Assembly: GCA_007128175.1 (NCBI GenBank)
Contig: SKXY01000117.1
Coordinates: 1-34,160 of the forward strand
Length of the DNA: 34,160 bases
Direction: 5' to 3'
From: Wenzhouxiangella sp.
Lineage (GTDB): Bacteria; Pseudomonadota; Gammaproteobacteria; Xanthomonadales; Wenzhouxiangellaceae
Position numbers and translations under genes: made by a program. The notes under the pieces are model-generated. The model did not search any database. It was given only the letters and a program-made list of their open reading frames with translations, and was not told the origin of the DNA. Below, piece after piece: positions 16,316-23,301 of this stretch; position 1 is the first letter of the stretch, and every line of letters begins with the position of its first letter.

Positions 16316-18001
16316 TCACTTCACCCGCTCGAACAGTATGTCGCGGGCTCTGACATTGCCGGCCTTCAGGCCGCTGACATGTCCGTCGTCATCACGCACG
16401 AACTCGACGCTGACGACCGGGAAGCCACCGGTGAACTGATCGTCTTCAGCATGGTGCAAGTTGACCGGCTCGAATCGACGGTGCCTGAGCTCGAGCTGAC
16501 CCGAGTCGGACATGGCGATGGTGTAGAAGGTCTCAAGTTCATTGCTCAGGTAACGTCCCGTGTATTCCGAGAAATCCATGTCCTCGGTGTGTTCATCGTC
16601 TTCGACCCGCACCGCGTGGTGTTTGCCATTTTGATGCAAGGTAAGTTCATTCACGCTGCCATCGTCTTCGACGTGGAAGACGAAACGCGCATTGACCGCA
16701 TCCTGGGTAAATGCATTGGCGGACACCGGCTTTATCTCGAAGGCTGGCTGCCCAGTTGCCTGGATCATGTAGCGCTCACCATCGCGGAAGAATCGCATGA
16801 TGAAGCCCGGCATCACTTCAAGTTCGTAACGACCGGCATAGCGGTCGAACAGCTCGTCGGTAAACTCGGTCGCCTCGGTAGCGGTGGCCGGTTCGGATTC
16901 GTCTTCAGCCCCTGTTTCCCGCGGCGCCAGGTGCTCGCCGAAATACGCCTCTGCCACGCCGTGAATGAAGTCGGCATTGATGCCTGGACCGTTTGCAAAG
17001 ATCATGTAGCCGGCATCGAGTTCAGGAAAGTAGTCGAAAACCGACAAGTGGCCGATGTCACCACCGCCGTGCTGCCAACGATCCAGTCCGCGAAACTCAT
17101 TGATAGTCAAACCGAGTCCATAGCCGCTGGAATTTCCGTCGTTGAGCTCGAACGGTGTGGTCATCAGTTCACGTACCACCTCTCCGCCCAGCTCGAACCG
17201 GCCCAGATGATTCATCCAGCGGGCCATGTCGGCCAGCGTGGTGTAAACGCCACCAGCGCCCAGCGCGCCGCCAATATCCCGTGCTTCCAGGTACCGGCCA
17301 TCGTTTTTCGTGTAGCCGGTGCTGGCGTTGGGAACGACCTCGTCGACATGCAGACGAAAATGCGTGTCATGCATGCCCAGGGGCTCTAGGATCTCTTTGC
17401 GCACCCAGTCCTGGTAGGGCATCCCGGTGACGCGCGTGACCACTTCGGCCAACAGGCCGAAGCCGGTGTTGTTGTAATTCCACTCATCGCCCGGACGGTT
17501 CTGCAACTCGGTCTGGCGCTGGACCGTGGCGATAACGGCTTTACGTTCCATCCAGTCACCCTTCTCGATACGCACACCGGCCAGCGCCTCGGCATTGATG
17601 AACTCACGGTAGCCACTGGTATGGCTTAGCAGGTGATGCAGCGTGACCGTATGGTCGAATTCGGGCAACTCCGGGATGTGCATGCGAACATCATCGTCAA
17701 GCGACAACTCACCACGCTCATGCAGCATCGCCAGCGTCATGCCGGTGAACTGCTTGGCCGTCGAGCCGATATTGGCCAGACTGGTCACCTCCAGGGGCAC
17801 ACCAAAGCGCAGATCGGCCATGCCGGCCACGGCCGTCTCGACCAACTCGCCATCGCGGACGACTCCGATCAACACCCCTGGAGTGGATTCACTGAAATCG
17901 GCAAGCAGCTCATCGACGTCCTGGTCGGCGAACGTCAAGGGCGTCAGCGACAACAGGCCGACGAGCACAGAGACACGGAACGAACACTTGAAGCCAGGCA
18001 T
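16316..18001 (-). CDS. Secreted S12-family serine hydrolase (class C beta-lactamase/PBP4*-like)
   Basis: A 561-residue exported protein with a signal peptide (about 1-25, ending TFA). The beta-lactamase/transpeptidase domain (about 28-350) holds all three active-site motifs: S80-T-A-K83, Y176-N-N178 and H311-G-G313. It is followed by a C-terminal beta-rich region (about 395-561) with two lipocalin-like repeats of the F/Y-x-G-R-Y type (YAGRYELEVMPG; YTGRYLSNELET), common in S12 hydrolases that are not resistance enzymes. Likely roles are D-aminopeptidase, esterase or peptidoglycan-related; resistance to beta-lactams is not implied. GGAGG precedes the ATG. Its stop overlaps the GTG of the next gene, so a two-gene hydrolase operon is likely. 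Confidence 0.92.
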   Translation of the reverse strand: MPGFKCSFRVSVLVGLLSLTPLTFADQDVDELLADFSESTPGVLIGVVRDGELVETAVAGMADLRFGVPLEVTSLANIGSTAKQFTGMTLAMLHERGELSLDDDVRMHIPELPEFDHTVTLHHLLSHTSGYREFINAEALAGVRIEKGDWMERKAVIATVQRQTELQNRPGDEWNYNNTGFGLLAEVVTRVTGMPYQDWVRKEILEPLGMHDTHFRLHVDEVVPNASTGYTKNDGRYLEARDIGGALGAGGVYTTLADMARWMNHLGRFELGGEVVRELMTTPFELNDGNSSGYGLGLTINEFRGLDRWQHGGGDIGHLSVFDYFPELDAGYMIFANGPGINADFIHGVAEAYFGEHLAPRETGAEDESEPATATEATEFTDELFDRYAGRYELEVMPGFIMRFFRDGERYMIQATGQPAFEIKPVSANAFTQDAVNARFVFHVEDDGSVNELTLHQNGKHHAVRVEDDEHTEDMDFSEYTGRYLSNELETFYTIAMSDSGQLELRHRRFEPVNLHHAEDDQFTGGFPVVSVEFVRDDDGHVSGLKAGNVRARDILFERVK

Positions 18002-18143
18002 TTGCGGTTAACCTCCGGATTGTTTCATGGACGATCTTGTCGGATATCCATACTAGAGTTCCGCTTGATTGTCCGCATGTGCCATAGGCCACGGTCGCCC
18101 CCCCCGCACGCCATGGCGGGCCTTACCAGCCTCACGGCAAAAA

Positions 18144-18422
18144 TCAGCAAGACACCGGGACCAGGTAACGCTCCAGCCAGTCCAGGTCTTCGACAACGAC
18201 CTCGTTCCAACCGGGATGTACCCACCTTCGAGCATGACAAGGCGGCGATCCTCCTCGGCCATTCCAAACAGTTCGAACAACGGCAAGCGGCCCGTTTCGG
18301 GCGGACCGCACACGAGATCGTCGCGACCACCGATAGTGAGAACCGGCACCTCGACACGAGGTGCGGAACGATGGCAAAGGCTTCCAGTGGATGGCCGGTC
18401 CAGCGCGCCGGCAAGCCAGACT
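18144..18422 (-). pseudogene. Decayed C-terminus of a regulator/SUMF1/hydrolase paralogue
   Basis: On the minus strand this segment matches the last 90 or so residues of the protein encoded at 23302-25683, but in pieces. ARWTGHPLEAFAIV is in one frame. VEVPVLTIGGRDDLVCGPPE, GRLPLFELFGMAEEDRR and MLEGGYIP are in a second. WNEVVVEDLDWLERYLV, ending in TGA at 18144, is in a third. At least two frameshifts separate the parts, and nothing of the winged helix, TM, PEGA or SUMF1 parts remains. The 540 nt between 18001 and 18543 contain no intact gene; this remnant accounts for about half of them. The sigma/kinase pair now begins beside it. Confidence 0.8.
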
Positions 18423-18542
18423 AAATGCCAGCCGTGCGTTGGCCTGGCGGGGCATTAGCGCATGAATCAACCTTTGACCCCTAAAAACGTGCAGGGCTTG
18501 CATGGTAGTCTAATTGATGCATTCACTGGATTCGGCACACTT

Positions 18543-19094
18543 ATGCCCAGTGAACTGACATCTCTGCTCCAGGCCGCAAGCAGCGGCGACCAGCCCGCAC
18601 TGAATCGGGTGGTGGCCTTGCTGTACGTCGATCTGCGACAACTTGCTACTCGCTGTAAATCTCATCACCGCGGCAACACCCTGGAGACCACCGGGCTGGT
18701 CCATGAGTGCTATATGCGCTTTGTCAATAGCGGCCAGCTCCAGATCAGCGACCGGTCCCATTTCCTCAACCTCGCCGCACGCATCATGCGGCAGTTACTT
18801 TGCGACTACGCCCGCGAGCGCCTGGCCGATAAGCGAGGCGGCAATTCGATACACCTGGATTTGCACGATTCCGACGCTGCCGAACGCCATGAGGCCGAGC
18901 GCTGGCTGGCCGTGGACCAGGCGCTCGAGCGCCTGGCCGAAATCCGGCCACAGCTGGCCCGGGTGGTCGAGTGCCGATTTTTTGCCGGACTGACCCAACA
19001 GGAAACCGCCGAAGCCCTGGACCGCTCTTTGCGAAGCATCCAGCGCGACTGGGCCGAGGCCCGTAAATGGCTTGCTGACCGGCTGAAAACATGA
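18543..19094 (+). CDS. ECF43-like sigma factor coupled to a Ser/Thr kinase
   Basis: A 183-residue sigma-70 family protein of the ECF-like type often paired with TPR kinases. Region 2 covers about 10-95 and region 4 about 120-180, with the helix-turn-helix LTQQETAEALDRSLRSIQRDWAEAR. In region 2.2, where ordinary ECF factors have acidic D-A-E-D residues, this one has NTLETTGLVHECYMRF, with Thr46, Thr49 and Thr50. In the Vibrio EcfP/PknT system (ECF43) phosphorylation of a threonine in this region restores the missing charge and activates the sigma factor. The same logic is inferred here. The stop overlaps the kinase start (ATGA). Start M28 of the longer frame (ATG 18462 upstream) is preferred because the family begins near there; its ribosome binding site is weak. 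Confidence 0.88.
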   Translation: MPSELTSLLQAASSGDQPALNRVVALLYVDLRQLATRCKSHHRGNTLETTGLVHECYMRFVNSGQLQISDRSHFLNLAARIMRQLLCDYARERLADKRGGNSIHLDLHDSDAAERHEAERWLAVDQALERLAEIRPQLARVVECRFFAGLTQQETAEALDRSLRSIQRDWAEARKWLADRLKT

Positions 19095-21532
19095 GTGACA
19101 AGAACGACCCACTTCGGCCCACTAGCGCCCTCGATGGCGCGTTGTTTCAACGATTTCTGAAACGCTTGAGCGAAGTGCGCGAACCGCGTCCGGGCGAGCG
19201 TGTCGGCGCGTGGCAAATTCTTGGCGAACTTGGGCGTGGCGGAAGCGGCGTGGTCTTTCTGGCCGAACGTGCCGACGGCGCCTACAGCCAGGAAGTGGCC
19301 CTGAAATGGCTGCGCGGCGATCGGCCTTCGCTGGGGGCGCGCCAGGCGCTGGAACGCGAGCGCGAGCTGCTTGCCGGCCTGGACCATCCCAACATCGCAG
19401 GCCTGATTGATGGTGGCCGAACCGATGACGGCATGCTGTGGTTTGCCATGGATTACGTGGCCGGCGAGCCGATTGACCGCCACTGTCGGGAACTGCCAGT
19501 CACCGACCGGGTGGAGCGCATCCGGGACCTGTGCCGCGCCGTCCATTTTGCCCACGGCCGCGGCCTGATCCACGGCGACATCAAACCATCCAACGTATTG
19601 GTCGATGCTCGCGGAAGAACGCGGCTGCTGGATTTCGGGGTTGCACGCTTGAAGGGCGACAGGGGCAACGGCTACGGACTGACCCCGGGGTATGCCAGCC
19701 CCGAACAACGCGCCGGCCAGGCGCTCACCACGGCATCGGACGTGTGGCAGCTTGGTCGGCTGCTCGAGTCCGTGCTCGACGACAATGGCACCGACCGGGA
19801 CCTTCAGGCGGTGACCGAGCAGGCCACAAGAGAAGCGCCGGAGGCTCGCTATGCGGCCGCATCGGAACTGGAGGCAGAGCTTACTGCATGGCTGAAGACG
19901 CGCCCGGTGGCCGCCCGTGGTGGCGGCTTCACGTACCGACTCGGGCGGCTGGTACAACGCAACAAGTCCGCCGCGGTGTTGACCACGATCGCGCTGCTCG
20001 TTCTCGTCGGGTCGAGCATATGGTTTACCTGGCAGCTTGCCGAAGAGCGCGACCTGGCCCGGGCAGCGCTGCAGGACACCGAATCCGCACTGGCCCGGGC
20101 CGAGGATCTGAGAGAGTTTCTGGTCGACCTGTTTCGCGCCGCCGAGCCTTACCGTCCGCGTGATGCGTTGCCGAGCACAGAGGAACTGCTCGCCCTGGGC
20201 GCACGCCGATCCCTGGATGAAAACGCAGCATCCCCGGCCGAACGCCTGGGCATGCTGCTGGTCCTGGGCGAGGTTTACCTGGCCCTTCATCAGTCCGAAT
20301 ATGCCGAGCCGTTGATCGACGCGGCGGTGACGCTGGGGCGGGAGCGCTCCGAACTACAACCGGTGGAACTGGCTCGGGCGCTGGAGTTGCGAGGCCGACT
20401 TGCCCTGCAACAGTACCGCATGGCCGAAGCCAAGGAATGGCTGGTCGAAGCCGAAGCCCTGGCAGGCGACTCGGACGCGGGCTGGAATACCTACGCCAGC
20501 ATTCGCGAGTACCGGGCCCAGATCAAGACACTGATCGGCAACCCTCTTGATGCGCTGAACCTGATCGAACCGATCCACTTCGAGATCCGACACGGGCGGC
20601 AGGTCCAGCCCCGATTGCAACACCGGGTACTGACGCGGATGTCCGTGTTGAACGCCGTTATGGGTGATCCGACACGGGCGCTGGAATTCCGCAACCAGGC
20701 CGCAGACCTGGTCGAGCGAACGGAAGGCAAAAAAAGCCTCGCCCACGCGATCGAGCACAGACATCGGGCCGAGCTGCTGCTGCGCCTGGGCCAGTTCGAT
20801 GCCGCCGAGGAAAACCTGCTCGATGCACTGGCGCTGTATGACCGAATTATCGAGCAGCCCAACCAACGGCGGGCATTGGCTTACCTTAGCCTGGGATGGT
20901 TGAAGTTCTACACCGGCCGTTACGAGCAGGCCTTTGAGCGGATCAGGCAATCCAACGACGAAATGGCCGCGGCCCAGGGCCGCACAGCGGCCGAGTTCGG
21001 AACTGGCTTCCGGTTCCTCGGACAGACCAAAGCCCTAATACACCGCTGGGATGCCGCAGAGCGGCATCTGCGACAGGCCCAGGCACAATTCGTCGAAATG
21101 GGTCCCGAGTTCGAGCGCTCGCTGGACTCGATCGATATCACACTGGCGACCATTGCATGCCGCCAGGGCCGGATCGAAGAAGGGGTTCGTCTGCTCGCCG
21201 AAACTCATGCACGCCTCGGCGAGGCGGCACTGGACACGCCCGCCAGCCAGTCCCGTTTCCATGAGGCACGCGCGGTCTGTGACTACCGCGCAGGCAACCA
21301 TCAGCAGGCACTGGAAGCGGTCGATCGCGCACTGGAGCTATCTTCCGAGCCTGGCTTCGCCATGATCCACGTCGAGCGCCGGATCCTGCGTGCCCGCATT
21401 CTGGCTGCACTCGGTCGCAACCAGGAGGCTGCCCAATCTCTGGACCGGGCCCGGCAGAAACTCGAAGCCGTCGGCTTGCCCGACCACCCCGTCATGGCGC
21501 GGATTCAGAGCACCCGTCGGGATCTGTTCTGA
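19091..21532 (+). CDS. PknT-like membrane Ser/Thr kinase with TPR-type sensor
   Basis: An 813-residue kinase. The catalytic domain (about 42-275) has the glycine loop GRGGSGVVF (48-56), ATP lysine K72, helix-C Glu in ERERELL, the catalytic loop HGDIKPSN (161-168, D163), DFG 181-183 and SPE 203-205. As in the kinase at 10333, Gly replaces the HRD arginine. A membrane helix (about 294-315) leads into a helical periplasmic region of about 490 residues built of TPR-like repeats (EYAEPLIDAAVTLGRE; QFDAAEENLLDALALYDR; NHQQALEAVDRALELS). The 4-nt overlap with the sigma gene implies translational coupling and a shared task: sensing outside and phosphorylating the sigma factor inside. The substrate assignment is inference. 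A short hairpin follows 18 nt after the stop. Confidence 0.92.
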   Translation: MSDKNDPLRPTSALDGALFQRFLKRLSEVREPRPGERVGAWQILGELGRGGSGVVFLAERADGAYSQEVALKWLRGDRPSLGARQALERERELLAGLDHPNIAGLIDGGRTDDGMLWFAMDYVAGEPIDRHCRELPVTDRVERIRDLCRAVHFAHGRGLIHGDIKPSNVLVDARGRTRLLDFGVARLKGDRGNGYGLTPGYASPEQRAGQALTTASDVWQLGRLLESVLDDNGTDRDLQAVTEQATREAPEARYAAASELEAELTAWLKTRPVAARGGGFTYRLGRLVQRNKSAAVLTTIALLVLVGSSIWFTWQLAEERDLARAALQDTESALARAEDLREFLVDLFRAAEPYRPRDALPSTEELLALGARRSLDENAASPAERLGMLLVLGEVYLALHQSEYAEPLIDAAVTLGRERSELQPVELARALELRGRLALQQYRMAEAKEWLVEAEALAGDSDAGWNTYASIREYRAQIKTLIGNPLDALNLIEPIHFEIRHGRQVQPRLQHRVLTRMSVLNAVMGDPTRALEFRNQAADLVERTEGKKSLAHAIEHRHRAELLLRLGQFDAAEENLLDALALYDRIIEQPNQRRALAYLSLGWLKFYTGRYEQAFERIRQSNDEMAAAQGRTAAEFGTGFRFLGQTKALIHRWDAAERHLRQAQAQFVEMGPEFERSLDSIDITLATIACRQGRIEEGVRLLAETHARLGEAALDTPASQSRFHEARAVCDYRAGNHQQALEAVDRALELSSEPGFAMIHVERRILRARILAALGRNQEAAQSLDRARQKLEAVGLPDHPVMARIQSTRRDLF

Positions 21533-21550
21533 CCCGCATCAAATTAAATT

Positions 21551-21566
21551 GGCGGGGACTCCCGCC
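21551..21566. terminator. Short GC hairpin after the kinase gene
   Basis: GGCGGG-GACT-CCCGCC forms a perfect 6-bp stem with a 4-nt loop, 18 nt after the kinase stop. No T-run follows, so termination is only possible. The rest of the 227-nt gap to 21760 shows no gene. Confidence 0.3.
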
Positions 21567-21759
21567 CGTTGAGCTTTCTGAATCCGACTCAAGCCGCCCG
21601 CAGATTTGGTGCAGCTGCGGATGCCTGGGTCATGTTTGAGAAAACTGGCGGCTTTTTCCCGGCGTTTCGTCCCGCCCCATAAAGGGATAAGAAGCTCGAA
21701 CCAAGGGCTCGTGAATCGATTACCAGCATGTCATTCATCCAACAATGGAGAATCAAGCC

Positions 21760-23136
21760 ATGCAAACACGATTCAAGCAATTGATCTTCGCAAAATCACT
21801 CGTCGGGCTGATTGCTCTGGCCGGCGCGGCCAGCGCGGCGGTTACATCCGTCACGGTGGATATGAGTCAGCCGTTCGACGAAGTCAGCGGGTATCAGTAC
21901 GTCGAAGGGACCATGAACGGGGTCGTCTCGCGCGATGACGGATCGCAGGGCGAATACTCGGTCCCGGTCGTCCTTATTTATCCGGACAACGGCGGAAACA
22001 GCATTGGCGTGGTCGATCTACCCAACACCGTAGCGATTCACATGGTTCCCGGCGCCGGCGAGGGGGCAGTGATCCAATACAGTCGGGTGACCACCGAGAA
22101 CTACCTGTTCGAGACCGGTCATACCTACCTCTCCGTTCAGTGGGACAAGTTGGTGACCGACACCTTCGGCGCCACGCCGCCGGACGATGGCTCCGATTTC
22201 AACCACCTCGCCTACGGCACCATCGAGCGTGGCGACGACGCCTTCCACATCATCCGCGATGCGGCCTCCATCCTCCGGGATCCGGACGTGCTCGTCGGAG
22301 CTGATGGCCCGGCCCCGGTCGACACGGTCATTAGTTCCGGCTTCTCTCAGTCGGGCGCACTGATCAATGAATTCCTGGCCCATGGCGAGAACTTGAGCGG
22401 GGCATTCGATGGCAATCTGATTGGAAAGATGGGGTTCTTGTGCTGGTCGTTTCAGGATGAGCCGCCGTTCATCCTTGAGCCCGACCCCGCCCCATGCCCG
22501 GATCATCCGGCTTCCGACCCGTCACTTTCCATCATGATCGCGGCAGAATCCGACCTCATTGTTGCCGCCGCCGCCTTGGCTCGCTCAGACGCTGCGAACT
22601 GGCGCAGCTACGAGCTGGCTGGCGTTTCCCACTTGCCCGCACCCATTTTTCCGGGCCTTCATCCGGACCAGAACACCGCCAACTCGCAGCAAGTCTTCCG
22701 TGCAGCGTTCAGGAACCTCGGACTCTGGGTTGCCGAGGACATTCCGGCACCAGCTTCGAAGCATATCGAAGGGACAATCGCAGCCGACGGCAGCTTCCAC
22801 ATCGATCTCGACGAGGACGGCAATGCGCTTGGCGGGCTTCGCCTGCCCCACATGGAGCAAGTCATCGATGGCAAAGTGGCGGGGGCGCCGCGTGGAATCT
22901 ATACCGGTATCAATCCGGTGGAAAATTTCTTTGTCATGATCGCGGGGCTGTTTGTGCCGTTCAGCGAGGCCGAACTGGCAGAGCGCTACCCAAACCCCGG
23001 CAGCTACGTTTCGCGAGTGGCCAGAGCCGCGGAGCACCTGCGAGATGCCGGCTACATCCTGGCGCACGACAAGGACGCGTACGTGAAGGAGGCGGCACAG
23101 AGCGACATCGGTTCCAGGCGAGGTCGGCGTCGCTAA
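21760..23136 (+). CDS. Secreted alpha/beta hydrolase domain protein (PF20091-like)
   Basis: A 458-residue exported protein with a signal peptide (about 1-26, ending ASAA). It resembles the large alpha/beta hydrolase-domain family of secreted bacterial proteins: an N-terminal beta-rich part (YQYVEGTMNGVV, EYSVPVVLIYP), then the nucleophile elbow SSGFSQSG with Ser196, and a late histidine in AGVSHLP (His291). ESDLI (about residue 263-267) probably supplies the acid. Substrate unknown. The start at 21760 is chosen over an in-frame ATG at 21745 because GGAG lies 9 nt upstream of it and the signal peptide then has normal length. The C-terminus ends in a basic RRGRRR tail. It is convergent with the regulator ending at 23302, with a strong hairpin between them. 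Confidence 0.82.
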   Translation: MQTRFKQLIFAKSLVGLIALAGAASAAVTSVTVDMSQPFDEVSGYQYVEGTMNGVVSRDDGSQGEYSVPVVLIYPDNGGNSIGVVDLPNTVAIHMVPGAGEGAVIQYSRVTTENYLFETGHTYLSVQWDKLVTDTFGATPPDDGSDFNHLAYGTIERGDDAFHIIRDAASILRDPDVLVGADGPAPVDTVISSGFSQSGALINEFLAHGENLSGAFDGNLIGKMGFLCWSFQDEPPFILEPDPAPCPDHPASDPSLSIMIAAESDLIVAAAALARSDAANWRSYELAGVSHLPAPIFPGLHPDQNTANSQQVFRAAFRNLGLWVAEDIPAPASKHIEGTIAADGSFHIDLDEDGNALGGLRLPHMEQVIDGKVAGAPRGIYTGINPVENFFVMIAGLFVPFSEAELAERYPNPGSYVSRVARAAEHLRDAGYILAHDKDAYVKEAAQSDIGSRRGRRR

Positions 23137-23181
23137 AGCTGGCGTGACTCCGGGTCAAAAGGCTGCTGGCGACGAGTCGGA

Positions 23182-23204
23182 CTGCCCCGCCACAGGTGGG
23201 GCAG
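23182..23204. terminator. Hairpin between convergent genes
   Basis: CTGCCCCGCC and GGTGGGGCAG form a 10-bp stem (one G-T wobble) with a 3-nt loop, midway between the hydrolase stop (23136) and the regulator stop (23302). A bidirectional terminator is likely from position, although neither side has a T-run. Confidence 0.55.
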
Positions 23205-23301
23205 ATCACTGGTCATCCTGGAAAACGCACTTGAGGCGCAACGCGGCGGTTTCAAATGCGAGCAGATTGCGCCGTACGCAGGATGATCCCTGAACCGGTT
23301 G

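Noticed and set aside
16316-18001. Antibiotic-resistance beta-lactamase
   Set aside because: SxxK, YxN and HxG motifs fit S12 hydrolases generally. The long C-terminal lipocalin-like region and HGG in place of KTG argue for a non-resistance hydrolase.
18474-18514. TTGACC at 18474 as a sigma-70 promoter for the sigma/kinase pair
   Set aside because: No -10 hexamer stands at 16-18 nt; TCTAAT at 18509 is 29 nt away. Left uncalled.
18806-20290. Long open frame (494 codons) on the minus strand
   Set aside because: It lies antisense to the sigma/kinase pair, whose motifs are unmistakable; a shadow frame.
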